Below are positions 12,355-21,120 of a stretch of 22,289 nt of DNA, one piece after another. Numbering within the stretch: position 1 is the first letter of the stretch; every line of letters starts with the position of its first letter. Both the position numbers and the translations under genes were made by a program. The notes under the pieces are model-generated. The model was not told the origin of the DNA. It did no database searches and worked only from the letters and a program-made list of their open reading frames with translations. The stretch comes from a virus: positions 1 to 22,289 of IMG/VR virus record IMGVR_UViG_3300019766_000021; one strand, 5' to 3'.

Positions 12355-14694
12355 ATGGCAGATATAATTAATGTAGTTGAAATAGATATTGACGTAAACA
12401 CAGCGGTTGCGAATTTAGCCGAAACGCAAAAAGAAGTTGCTAAATTAAAAGCTGAGATTAAAGCGTTATCGAAAGCGGAAGGCGATAATTCAAAAGCTAT
12501 TGCAGAAAAAACAGGACAGCTGAAAGTCGAACAAGCTCAGTTAAGGCAAAACACAAATGTATTAAAAGCGAATATAATAGCAAGTAAAGATAACGTTTCG
12601 ACACTTGACGAACTTGCAGCAAAGAATACGATTCTTAGGGCCGAACGCGGTAAACTGAACATAGCAACAGACGAAGGCAGAAAGCGAACTGAAGAAATAA
12701 ACGCACAGCTTGATATTAATAATGAGATAATAAAAGAAAACTCAGATAAACAAAAGCAAAATAAGCTGTCTGTCGGTGGTTATGCAGACGGCATAAAGGA
12801 AGCTTTACCCATAACAGCACAATTTAACAGCGGATTAAAAGCACTTGCGGCAAATCCGATAGGATTAGTTATTACCGCGATTGTAGTAACTGTTAAAGCC
12901 TTATTTGATGCGTTTAAAAAAACGCAAGGCGGCGCGGATAAATTAAGCAAAATTACAGCTGTATTGAGTGGCGTTTTTGAGGTATTACAGGGCATTCTCG
13001 CCGTAGTCGCGACAGAGATAGTCGGTGTATTTGAAAAACCGCGCGAAGCGATGGACACGTTTATAAAGAACTTTAAAGAAGGTATTGTTAACCGTTTCGA
13101 GGGATTATACGAACTAATCCCACGACTTGCTGATGCAACCGTTAAGCTATTCGAAGGCGATTTCTCGGGAGCAGCAGAAACGGCCGCCGATGCAGTTGCA
13201 AAAGTTACTCTAGGCGTTGAAGATTTTACAGAAAAAGCAGGTGATTTTTACGATGAGACAAGCGACAAGATTAAATCAGCTGCGGAGCGTGCTTTGGCTT
13301 TAAAAAACGCACAAATAGCATTAGAAAACACAGTGATTGCAAATACAACAGCATTAGCAAAATTAAATAAAGAAGCTGAAAAGCAACAACAAATCGCAGA
13401 CGATAGCACACAATCTTTCGAAGAAAGACAAAAAGCGGCGGATTTGGCACGTATAGCAAGTGAGAAAGCCCTACAATTAGAATTAAATTTAGCACGACAA
13501 GAAAGTGCAATAGTCGCATTACAGATAAAACAAAAACGTGAAGCGGGATTTGAAACACGTGCTTTGAAATTGCAGGAAGCCGATGCAATCGCAAAGGTTA
13601 TAGATGCAGAAAGCGCCCTCACCCTGAAAATTGCAGAAAACGCAAAATTAAGGGAAGAACTCGACCGAGATGTTTTTGAGAAAAATCTTGACTACCTTTT
13701 AGATAATTACGATAACATAAAAACTATAAATGAAAAACTTTCGACCGATGAAAAAAAATCGTATGAAGAGAGGTTAAAAATCATTCAAGTAACACGCGAT
13801 CTTGGTAACGCTTCTTTTAATGAACAAATAAAAGAATTACAAACACGAACAGACGAAACGATAAATGCTAACGACTTGATAAATGAAAGCGATTCGAGAA
13901 GGTTAATTGAAAAAGTTAGACTTTTGAAACTTGATGAAATCGAAGAGACTAGATTATTAGAAGTTTTACGAGACAGACGAACAGCTGTTCAGGATTTAGC
14001 AGATGCTGAAATTGCAATAACCGAGACAAAAAACGAAGAATTAAAAGCGTTTAACGATAGCGCACGAACTAGAGAATTAGAAGCACAGAAACAAACTATT
14101 TTTACTGAATTAGAGCTAAATCGTGTTAAATTACAGGCACAAGAAGAGCAGGAAATAATGGCAGCCGAGCGTATCGGAGCAAGCACAACCGAAATAGAAC
14201 AGAAATACGCTAATGCACGCGAAGAAATTAATAAGGCTGAATTAAATGCAAAATTAAGCCTTGCCGGTGGATTTGCTGATAACCTTGCGACAATAGCCGG
14301 TGAAGGAACAGCGATAGGCAAGGCTGCTGCAATTGCAAGCACTACAATATCGACATATCAAGGTGCAACAGCTGCCTTTGCTAGTTTGGCCGGCATTCCA
14401 ATTGTAGGCCCAGCATTAGGAGCAGCCGCCGCAGGTGCAGCAGTAGCTTCAGGATTAGCAAATGTAAAAAAAATATTATCTGTCGATAGCGGTTTGCCGG
14501 GCGGTTCATCTAGTAGTTCAAGCTCCGTTTCAGCGTCAGCACCGACAGCTCCATCGGTGAATCAGGGAATTATTTCACGCGAAACAAATGAAGCACAGAA
14601 CCAAAATATAACCGTTCAGCCGACACTGGTCATCGATGACGTGACGAACGCGCAAACGAATGCGAATAATAATACTAATACAGCAACGATATAA
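12355..14694 (+). CDS. Tape measure protein
   Basis: The 779-residue product is the longest in the window. Residues 20-135 are coiled coil (ETQKEVAKLKAEIKALSK and on). A hydrophobic segment follows (162-187, ALAANPIGLVITAIVVTVKA), then a long central helical region dominated by Ala, Glu, Lys and Gln. Next is a second hydrophobic, Gly/Ala-rich stretch (about 650-705, containing GIPIVGPALGAAAAGAAVAS), and a Ser-rich and Asn/Thr-rich C terminus. This is the classic architecture of tape measure proteins, which set tail length and later help DNA entry. At about 0.15 nm per residue the tail would be roughly 115 nm, an inference from known phages. Minus-strand ORFs inside it are shadows caused by the Ala/Glu/Lys codon bias. 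Confidence 0.9.
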   Translation: MADIINVVEIDIDVNTAVANLAETQKEVAKLKAEIKALSKAEGDNSKAIAEKTGQLKVEQAQLRQNTNVLKANIIASKDNVSTLDELAAKNTILRAERGKLNIATDEGRKRTEEINAQLDINNEIIKENSDKQKQNKLSVGGYADGIKEALPITAQFNSGLKALAANPIGLVITAIVVTVKALFDAFKKTQGGADKLSKITAVLSGVFEVLQGILAVVATEIVGVFEKPREAMDTFIKNFKEGIVNRFEGLYELIPRLADATVKLFEGDFSGAAETAADAVAKVTLGVEDFTEKAGDFYDETSDKIKSAAERALALKNAQIALENTVIANTTALAKLNKEAEKQQQIADDSTQSFEERQKAADLARIASEKALQLELNLARQESAIVALQIKQKREAGFETRALKLQEADAIAKVIDAESALTLKIAENAKLREELDRDVFEKNLDYLLDNYDNIKTINEKLSTDEKKSYEERLKIIQVTRDLGNASFNEQIKELQTRTDETINANDLINESDSRRLIEKVRLLKLDEIEETRLLEVLRDRRTAVQDLADAEIAITETKNEELKAFNDSARTRELEAQKQTIFTELELNRVKLQAQEEQEIMAAERIGASTTEIEQKYANAREEINKAELNAKLSLAGGFADNLATIAGEGTAIGKAAAIASTTISTYQGATAAFASLAGIPIVGPALGAAAAGAAVASGLANVKKILSVDSGLPGGSSSSSSSVSASAPTAPSVNQGIISRETNEAQNQNITVQPTLVIDDVTNAQTNANNNTNTATI

Positions 14695-14732
14695 AAAAAT
14701 ATAGCGAAATATGTAATTAATTATAGTTTTTA

Positions 14733-14763
14733 TTTGAATCATTGTAAAAAAAACGTATATTTA
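14733..14763 (+). promoter_or_regulatory. Promoter of the head operon
   Basis: TTTG at 14733-14736 and TATATTTA at 14756-14763 (one mismatch to TAnnTTTG) are 19 bases apart. It lies in a 95-base gap, the longest in the head/tail gene run, so head genes may have their own start of transcription. Confidence 0.45.
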
Positions 14764-14768
14764 CCGCA

Positions 14769-14784
14769 TATGTTATAAAACATA
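14769..14784. promoter_or_regulatory. Perfect inverted repeat just downstream of the head-operon promoter
   Basis: TATGTT-ATAA-AACATA lies between the -7 element and the ATG at 14790. It resembles the sites at 7854-7867 and 4482-4498. It could be an operator, or a small RNA hairpin near the start codon. Confidence 0.45.
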
Positions 14785-14789
14785 CTTTT

Positions 14790-15839
14790 ATGAAGATATT
14801 ACAAGGCGAAGTAGGATTCGATATTAATTTAGATGCAATTCAAGGATTGACAGAATTTGCAATAAATTCTTATGGCGGTTCACTTTTTGAAGGGTTAGCC
14901 CTTTACGATTATATTAAAAATTCAGGCGTCAATGTAGGCGTTATCGGATTAGCGGCAAGCGCGGCAACATTACCACTTTTGGCAAGTTCTAAACGTTGGG
15001 GAACGCCAAACAGCCGATATTTAATTCATAATCCGTCAAATTTTGCAGGAGGCGAAGCAAAAGACTTACAGAAAACAGCTGACCAATTAAAAGCTGAAGA
15101 AGCAAGAGCGTTAAATCTATATGCTGAAAACTTCACAATTGACAAAGACGAGATTAAGACGTTAATGGATGCAGAAATCATAATTGATGCAACCGAAGCG
15201 CTACGAATAGGTTTAATTACTGAAATCAAAGAATTTAACCCGCTGCCAAAAAACTCCAAAAACGAAGGCAGCACAATAAATCAATTATTTACAAATTTTA
15301 AAATGCAAATCGAAATGAACGAAGCAGAAAAAAACGAATTGTCAGGCATTCGCTTGGCGCTCGATGGTCTGATAAACTTGTTCAAGAAATCACAGCCTAA
15401 GATGGTTGTTGTTCAAGATGTGAACGGCATAGAGCTTGATTTTGCGGACGTTGAGACATCGGACTTAATTAAGGTAGGCGATAATGCCACCGTTGAAGGA
15501 TTGCCCGCAATTGGCGAGTATGTCATGCAGACAGGCGAAACTTTTAAATTTGAAAGCGGTGCAATTGTCGAAATTGTAGTTCCTGAAGTTGAGGCTGATC
15601 CTTTAGTCTTAGAAAACGAAGCACTCAAGGCCGAAAACGAAGCTTTAAAAGAACAAGTGCAAAATTCAGCCACAGAACTTGACAAGATCAAAAATCAAGT
15701 TTCAGACGTTGAAACGAAATTTAACGACTTCAAAAACAAATTTTCAGATGAAAAGGCCGAAGATGTAAAGCCTGAAGTTTCTGAAGAAAAACAAAAAACA
15801 AACAGAGTATCTTTTAATTTTAACAAAAAAAATAAATAA
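14790..15839 (+). CDS. ClpP-like head maturation protease with scaffold-like C terminus
   Basis: A 349-residue protein. Residues 20-60 contain INSYGGSLFEGLALYDYI and GLAASAAT, the ClpP/S14 phage-protease pattern with the likely nucleophile Ser57; His80 in YLIHNPSN is the likely second catalytic residue, and the acidic partner probably lies in 127-133 (DAEIIID). The protease domain ends near 150. Residues 205-255 form a beta-rich stretch (VGDNATVEGLPAIGEYVM), and 270-320 a coiled coil (ENEALKAENEALKEQ). The highly charged C terminus is typical of scaffolding parts, so protease and scaffold appear fused. It immediately precedes the capsid gene, the expected partner. Confidence 0.85.
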   Translation: MKILQGEVGFDINLDAIQGLTEFAINSYGGSLFEGLALYDYIKNSGVNVGVIGLAASAATLPLLASSKRWGTPNSRYLIHNPSNFAGGEAKDLQKTADQLKAEEARALNLYAENFTIDKDEIKTLMDAEIIIDATEALRIGLITEIKEFNPLPKNSKNEGSTINQLFTNFKMQIEMNEAEKNELSGIRLALDGLINLFKKSQPKMVVVQDVNGIELDFADVETSDLIKVGDNATVEGLPAIGEYVMQTGETFKFESGAIVEIVVPEVEADPLVLENEALKAENEALKEQVQNSATELDKIKNQVSDVETKFNDFKNKFSDEKAEDVKPEVSEEKQKTNRVSFNFNKKNK

Positions 15840-15841
15840 TT

Positions 15842-16930
15842 ATGGCATCAAACATTGATATTTCCGCATTAACAATGAATCCGCTGGAAGTGGAAAGCAT
15901 TGGAAATTTCGTTATCGAAAAAACATTTACTGATCCTGTATTACGCGCTATCCATGCAGTTTGGACAGGAGTCAAAATGAAAGAGCAAATTGTTCTTGCA
16001 TCCCAACTCGGCAAAACGGGTATTACAGACAGTGCTTGCGCACGTCCGAATTCCGGTGCTGAAAGCGTATTAACACAAAAGTATTGGGAACCTGCAAACA
16101 TCGGCGACACCTTAGTGCATTGTCAAACAGATGTAAACGGTTTATTTAAAGCGTATTACACAAAAATCCAAAAATATACGGATTTGTTCGACATTACCGG
16201 TTCAGATTTGGAAAAACTTTTAATGGTCCTTCTCTCAGAATCAGCAATGAAAACGATTTTGCGTGTTGCTTGGTTAGCGGATACTTCAGTAGCCGTTTCA
16301 GGTGCTGCCGCTTCAGGATTAAAGGCCGCCGCAGATGTAAAATATTACGATCAAATTGACGGACTTTGGAATCAGATTTTCGCAGCCGTTACAGCCGGAG
16401 ATGTTGAGCACACGACTACAAAAGTAGCCGCGTTAAATGCTCAAATTACAACCGCAGCGCAAACAGCACTTGCAACTGATGACGCTATTACAGTGTTTGA
16501 AGATATGCTTGCAAAAGCTGACTCACGATTGAGAGCCGAACCCGATGCACAATTTTTAGTATCTCGTGAGCTGTTCGACAATTACAAAAAAACATTGAGA
16601 ACAGCCGGCGAAAACTTCACTATAGACTACACGATGGAAGGTTTCCAATCTTTGAAGTATGAAGGATATACAGTTGTAAATATGGAAAATGTATGGGACC
16701 GTTTGTTACGTGCCGACTTTGAACAAGACAGCACAAACAATGCTTATTTCTTACCGAACCGCGCCGTATTTACGACACCGGCGAATATTCCGATCGCAAC
16801 ATTGAACGAAAGCGACATGTCAGAGATTGACGCTTGGTATGAAAAGAAAGAACGACAAATGTATTCCGCTTATGGTTATACGCTTGACGCGAAACTCATT
16901 GAAGAATACATGATTGTAGTTGCATACTAA
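15842..16930 (+). CDS. Major capsid protein
   Basis: A 362-residue protein directly downstream of the head protease (2-base gap), the standard partner arrangement. The product starts MASNIDISALTMNPLEVESIG. It has a central helical, Ala-rich region with features of a capsid core (QFLVSRELFDNYKKTL, YEGYTVVNMENVWDRL) and a C-terminal strand-rich end (EYMIVVAY). The pattern of a residue-250 segment with an S-R-x-x-F-x-N-Y-x-x-x-L motif and a late FLPNRAVFTTPANIPIAT segment is what I expect of HK97-fold capsids of Bacteroidetes phages. Length fits. A terminator follows 12 bases after the stop, consistent with very high expression of this unit. Confidence 0.8.
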   Translation: MASNIDISALTMNPLEVESIGNFVIEKTFTDPVLRAIHAVWTGVKMKEQIVLASQLGKTGITDSACARPNSGAESVLTQKYWEPANIGDTLVHCQTDVNGLFKAYYTKIQKYTDLFDITGSDLEKLLMVLLSESAMKTILRVAWLADTSVAVSGAAASGLKAAADVKYYDQIDGLWNQIFAAVTAGDVEHTTTKVAALNAQITTAAQTALATDDAITVFEDMLAKADSRLRAEPDAQFLVSRELFDNYKKTLRTAGENFTIDYTMEGFQSLKYEGYTVVNMENVWDRLLRADFEQDSTNNAYFLPNRAVFTTPANIPIATLNESDMSEIDAWYEKKERQMYSAYGYTLDAKLIEEYMIVVAY

Positions 16931-16942
16931 ATAAATTCATAT

Positions 16943-16973
16943 AAAAAGGCTTTGCGAATTGTATTGCCTTTTT
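16943..16973 (+). terminator. Terminator after the capsid gene
   Basis: AAAAAGGC (16943-16950) pairs with GCCTTTTT (16966-16973) around a 15-base loop. Probably a partial terminator, since downstream structural genes have no clear promoter of their own in the short gap. Confidence 0.6.
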
Positions 16974-16997
16974 ATTCACTTTTAAAATTTTGAAAAA

Positions 16998-17570
16998 ATG
17001 GGATGTTTAGATGACATTACAAAGAGCATAGTTTCAGACTGCACTACACAAGGTAGTGGCGGCAATGAAGTAAAGGGATGGATTTTTAAGCAAAACGAAC
17101 TTATTGCAGTTTATGACTCGACTAATCCTTCAAAAATTACTTCTTTAAGCCTTCCGATCGGATCACAGGGCTATACGTTTACAGGCGTTAAGAAAATGCT
17201 TAATTCAGGACACGATATTGTAATTGAAGATGCACGTGCAGACGGTTATACGCATTATGTCGGTTTTACCGGTTTCAGTTTCAAATCTGAAGACGTGGAA
17301 AATTTTGATGCACTTAATAATTTGGTTTTCGTAGTTGAATCGAAAGATAAAACAGATGATGGAGACGGTGTATTTAGAGTTTACGGCATCAAACAGGGCC
17401 TAGTGAAATCAAGTGACACGATGCGAGCAAACGATAATTACGGCAGCCGAATTATTGAAATGGCCACTCCGGATGGACAGATTGAATCTTATTCGAATTA
17501 TACTTTCTTAGATACAGATTATGCGACAAGTTTAGCCGCACTCGAAGCACTCGAAGCAGTTCAAGCATAA
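16998..17570 (+). CDS. Virion structural protein, tail-tube-like
   Basis: The 190-residue product starts MGCLDDITKSIVSDCTTQGS and continues with an alternating strand pattern (GWIFKQNELIAVYDS, then ITSLSLPIGSQGYTF) and a D-G-D-G-containing loop before the C terminus. A small start with two cysteines, G-C and D-C, and an all-beta body of about 190 residues match what I associate with tail-tube-like structural proteins in Bacteroidetes siphophages, usually made in high copy. Its position directly behind the capsid gene and its terminator fits a high-abundance protein. It shares a TAATG overlap with the next gene. The functional call is inference. Confidence 0.45.
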   Translation: MGCLDDITKSIVSDCTTQGSGGNEVKGWIFKQNELIAVYDSTNPSKITSLSLPIGSQGYTFTGVKKMLNSGHDIVIEDARADGYTHYVGFTGFSFKSEDVENFDALNNLVFVVESKDKTDDGDGVFRVYGIKQGLVKSSDTMRANDNYGSRIIEMATPDGQIESYSNYTFLDTDYATSLAALEALEAVQA

Positions 17571-18025
17571 TGAGCAGAGTTAGGAGGTTGATTAATAGTA
17601 ATGTTCAGGATATAATTAAAAGTCCTGAACTTATTATACTAATGCTTAGAACTTATTCAGACTTGTATGCGGGAGGCTGTCAAGTTTCCACATGTGAAAA
17701 ATCAATACAAAAATACTATAACCAGCTAAAAATTGACGGCATGGAAAAAGAAAAAAAATTTAACGAAGCAAAAGAGCGCACGCTTGTTCCGAGTTGGAAC
17801 GGTTTGTTGTATATTACAGGAAATCAGAATAAACATTTTAACAGCGCTACAATTACAGACAAAGAAGCCGTTGAGCTTTTAAAACTTGGATATTTGCAAG
17901 AAAAAATGTTCAAAAAATTACCGGATGCGATTTTAACAAAAAAAGCAAAAAAAGATGAAACTTTTAAATCAAGAAATACAAAATCGAGTAAGCGTAAAAC
18001 TGGACAAGTCGATAAAAAAGACTGA
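17570..18025 (+). CDS. Conserved-looking phage protein of unknown function
   Basis: A 151-residue protein starting within the stop of the previous gene. It has a helical N-terminal half with two cysteines five residues apart (GGCQVSTCEKSIQKYY), a W-x-G-L-x-Y-I segment and a helix (DKEAVELLKLGYLQEKMFKKLP). The Lys/Ser-rich C terminus (KKAKKDETFKSRNTKSSKRK) is probably disordered. The last 71 bases overlap the portal gene in another frame. Position between a tube-like protein and the portal suggests a virion or assembly role; I do not recognise the family. Confidence 0.65.
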   Translation: MSRVRRLINSNVQDIIKSPELIILMLRTYSDLYAGGCQVSTCEKSIQKYYNQLKIDGMEKEKKFNEAKERTLVPSWNGLLYITGNQNKHFNSATITDKEAVELLKLGYLQEKMFKKLPDAILTKKAKKDETFKSRNTKSSKRKTGQVDKKD

Positions 18026-19181
18026 TCAAGGCGTAAATGGTTTAATGATTTTCGGACTTCAGAACGATTATCCTCAAATCATTGAAAAGCTCATTAACGG
18101 ATCCGTTACAGCAAAAACAAGCGCAAATATTTATGCTAAATTCTTGTCCGGTTTAGGTTTTGAAAATGAAGCGATCAACAATATTGTAATCGGTACTGAC
18201 TCGCGAGGGAAAAAAATCACATTGAAAGGCCTACTTTCACAGGTTGCAATATCTGTAAGCCGGCATAATGGGTTTTATATCCATACAAATCTAAATTTAG
18301 ATCGTAAGGTTGTAAACGCTCATTTGAAGCCATTTAAGTCCATGAGATTTGCCAAACCTGATGATGATGGATATTCAGCAAAGTTACTGTATTACGATAA
18401 TTGGACAAAGCAAAACGGCAAGTTTGACAAAAAAGACATTAAGAATTACAATGTTTTTAATTTAGACGAAAACGCTTTTATATCTCAAATAAATAAAGTA
18501 AAAGGTATTGAAAATTTTCCGGGTCAAATATATTTTGAATTCCTTGATAATGAATATTTTTATCCGCTTTCACCGTTCGATGATGTTTATCTCGATTTAG
18601 ATACTGAAGCGCAAATAGCTATTTATAAAAATCGCCAAATTCGTGACGGGTTTTTTGAAAAAATAGTATTCAGAGTAGCACCACAGCCTATTGAACTAGA
18701 TGAAGACGGAAACGAGATAAATCAAAAGAATACAGAACTAGCGGACTCGATACGCTCGTTTATGGGTCCGGACGGAGAAACAGCTTTAATCCTAGAAGAC
18801 GACTTCAATACTGAAGGCGAAATCGAGCAAAACGGCGGTTTTAGAATTGATAAAATAGAATCAAACATTGACGATAAACTGTTTGAAAGTTGGGAGCAGT
18901 CTTTGATGAATAATATTAGAAAATCTTCAAAACTACCAACTATCTTAATTGATTATGAAACCTCGAGTCTAGGCACAACAAGCGGCGAAGCTATCACGGT
19001 AGCAACAAAATTATATAACGCGCTTACGGCAGATGATCGAGCAATAATATCAAATTCGTTTGCTGAAATATTCTCACATTCGGAAAATGAAACGCTTGCA
19101 AAAAACACAAATTGGAATATTAAACCTTTAAATTTAGGCGAATATGGCACTACTGACAGTAGCACAACAGCAAGCAATTAA
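17955..19181 (+). CDS. Portal protein
   Basis: A 408-residue protein. The N-terminal part (NDYPQIIEKLINGSVTAKTSANIYAK, about 37-62) and the segment PLSPFDDVYLDLDTEAQIAIYKNRQIRDG (about 208-236) fit the portal proteins of Bacteroidetes phages: a helical wing with an A-x-I-x-Y-K-N-R-Q-I-R-D-G patch followed by a strand (FFEKIVFRVAP). Later come ILEDDFN and a helix-rich C-terminal part near STTSGEAITVATKLYNALTADD. The portal forms the dodecameric DNA channel and binds terminase. The ATG at 17955 gives a 71-base overlap with the previous gene; a start at 18045 would remove residues that look portal-like. It overlaps the next gene by 38 bases. Confidence 0.75.
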   Translation: MKLLNQEIQNRVSVKLDKSIKKTDQGVNGLMIFGLQNDYPQIIEKLINGSVTAKTSANIYAKFLSGLGFENEAINNIVIGTDSRGKKITLKGLLSQVAISVSRHNGFYIHTNLNLDRKVVNAHLKPFKSMRFAKPDDDGYSAKLLYYDNWTKQNGKFDKKDIKNYNVFNLDENAFISQINKVKGIENFPGQIYFEFLDNEYFYPLSPFDDVYLDLDTEAQIAIYKNRQIRDGFFEKIVFRVAPQPIELDEDGNEINQKNTELADSIRSFMGPDGETALILEDDFNTEGEIEQNGGFRIDKIESNIDDKLFESWEQSLMNNIRKSSKLPTILIDYETSSLGTTSGEAITVATKLYNALTADDRAIISNSFAEIFSHSENETLAKNTNWNIKPLNLGEYGTTDSSTTASN

Positions 19182-19692
19182 GCCGATTTCACCAAATTGG
19201 GCGATTGCTATAAAGATGACAGGCGGAGTAAATAATTTTACTCAATTACAGGCGGAAGTAGAAGAAAAGGAATTGAAACAGCTCCTTAGTCCTGCATTCT
19301 TATACGATATTCAACAAAATCTAACAGAGGAAAAATATATCACCTTGCTGGATGGTTCAGAATTTACTACCGAAAGCGGGAATAAATTATATTTTAGCGG
19401 ATTAAGATATATCTTAGCTTATTTTAATTGGTCAAAATACGTTGCTGAGTCTCATTTCGCCGATACTTTCGGGGGTATGGTTCAAAAGAATAGAGCTGAA
19501 TCAACTGCATTAAGCTCAGGCGATATTAAACGAACACAAACAGATGCACGGGAGATAGCTTTGCAAGATTTTGAGATAATGAAAATTTATTTAGACGAAA
19601 ATACGGATATTTATCCGCTTTGGGAATCTTGCAAAAAAAAGCGCAAATTATTTACAACAAGAATAACAGGTATTAAAAGAACAATAATGTAA
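19144..19692 (+). CDS. Putative head-tail adaptor (DUF6712-like)
   Basis: A 182-residue, mostly helical protein starting inside the portal gene (38-base overlap). The pattern of an N-terminal helix bundle, a Q-x-x-L-x-P-A-F-L-Y-D-I segment, a YITLLDGSEF turn, an FSGLRYILAYFNWSKY helix and a G-x-V-x-K-x-R motif is what I associate with a family of Bacteroidetes phage proteins (DUF6712) thought to act as head-tail connectors. The position immediately after the portal supports this. The C-terminal end is basic (ESCKKKRKLFTTRITGIKR). Confidence 0.6.
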   Translation: MALLTVAQQQAIKPISPNWAIAIKMTGGVNNFTQLQAEVEEKELKQLLSPAFLYDIQQNLTEEKYITLLDGSEFTTESGNKLYFSGLRYILAYFNWSKYVAESHFADTFGGMVQKNRAESTALSSGDIKRTQTDAREIALQDFEIMKIYLDENTDIYPLWESCKKKRKLFTTRITGIKRTIM

Positions 19693-19696
19693 AGAT

Positions 19697-21109
19697 ATGG
19701 CAAAAGAATTATTTAATCAAACAGAAATTATAAGCCCAAACGTGCCTGCGGATACGGAGCGCATCGCATTAGGCACTCCGTCTGTTTCAGGGGCAAAAAA
19801 TATAAAATGGTCTTATTTTAAGTCTATTTTAAAAAATGTATTAAATATCTCACACACAGTAGGAATAGGCGGCGATTATGCCACACTTGCGCTTGCTGTT
19901 GCTTCGACAAACACACGATTTAAATTAATTTCAAACACTACCGAAGCGGGGAATATTGATATTAATAGGCTTATTGTTATTGATTTTGGGATATATTCAG
20001 TTAATATGGGTGCGTTCACGCTTACTTTATCTCAAGATAATCTGATAATTCAAAATGGGGCGATAAATGGAGCGATAAGCGTCACGGGTGATAATATTAT
20101 TGCATCAGGGATAAAGAATATAACCAGTACAATTACAGTTAATGCAGTTGCTGACAATACAATTATAGATAGTTGTAATACATTAACAGCAATATCAAAT
20201 ACCGGGACCAATACAAGGATAATTAACTGCGATGGTTCGAATAATATTTTACAGGAAAAAACGTTTTTCAACGACTATATAGATGTAGATACAGTTTACA
20301 CGACAAACGTAAAAAAAAGAGGTTCTGGACAAATGTCCTTCACAGCTGCCACATCTTATGCATTCGATAAAGATTTATATTTCGGGAATACTACCACAGC
20401 TTTTTTCTCAGGAGGATATAGATTCCTAAAAAAGACAGATACGGGAGGAACTAACTGTTCATCTACTTCTTTGTTCTCACGTAATTATTTGGCAAGTATA
20501 GATCCTGCATTGCATCGAGAGCGTAGAGGTTCGTTAAACTTAGGTGCATTTGGACAAACCCAGTTCGGAGGTGATAACAATGTGCCGACTGAGGATTTAA
20601 TCAGAATTTACAATGGCACTGGAATTGGAACAATTTACGCATCAAGTATAAGTATTTCAAACGGTTCGAACATAATAACAGCATCGTCAAATTGTCCTAA
20701 TTTTTTATCTCAATTCAAAGTTGGTGACACGCTCGACATTTATAATATTGGAGATACCACAACCGAAACAGTTACGATTGCGAGTATAGATAGCTCTACA
20801 CAAATCACTACTACATTAAATTATACAGGAACTACAGCAGGTGGCAAAATTATTTACAATAATACTGCATCTCAAGCCGTTGGAGATTCTTTCGTATTAA
20901 ATAGAAATGGTAATTTACTTATAAAAGATGGCAATGATTCCGATTATGTAGCTTCGGATAAATTAGAAGTAAGAGGAAACATTAAAGCATCAGGTATACT
21001 AAAGGCAACAGGAACAACAGAATACGCAGATAATACAGCCGCATTAGCAGGAGGTTTAATTGCAGGAGATATATATCGAACAGGTGATTTACTTAAGATA
21101 GTTCATTAA
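19697..21109 (+). CDS. Tail fibre/spike-like receptor-binding protein
   Basis: A 470-residue protein. Residues 1-50 may be an attachment domain. Residues about 55-185 show regular short strands with polar turns, rich in Ile, Asn and Thr (DNLIIQNGAINGAISVTGDN, then NITSTITVNAVADNTIIDS), the look of a beta-solenoid/pectate-lyase-like fold used in tailspikes. The middle contains Gly/Ser/Thr-rich strands, and the end (EYADNTAALAGGLIAGDIYR then TGDLLKIVH) resembles a C-terminal peptide frequent in tail fibres of Bacteroidetes and marine phages. It is likely to bind host surface glycans. No chaperone domain is visible. Confidence 0.65.
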   Translation: MAKELFNQTEIISPNVPADTERIALGTPSVSGAKNIKWSYFKSILKNVLNISHTVGIGGDYATLALAVASTNTRFKLISNTTEAGNIDINRLIVIDFGIYSVNMGAFTLTLSQDNLIIQNGAINGAISVTGDNIIASGIKNITSTITVNAVADNTIIDSCNTLTAISNTGTNTRIINCDGSNNILQEKTFFNDYIDVDTVYTTNVKKRGSGQMSFTAATSYAFDKDLYFGNTTTAFFSGGYRFLKKTDTGGTNCSSTSLFSRNYLASIDPALHRERRGSLNLGAFGQTQFGGDNNVPTEDLIRIYNGTGIGTIYASSISISNGSNIITASSNCPNFLSQFKVGDTLDIYNIGDTTTETVTIASIDSSTQITTTLNYTGTTAGGKIIYNNTASQAVGDSFVLNRNGNLLIKDGNDSDYVASDKLEVRGNIKASGILKATGTTEYADNTAALAGGLIAGDIYRTGDLLKIVH

Positions 21110-21120
21110 ATAATTAAATT

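Noticed and set aside
12780-14342. Several minus-strand ORFs inside the tape measure gene
   Set aside because: They are shadows rich in Ala, Ser and Cys caused by the codon bias of a long coiled-coil protein, without start signals.
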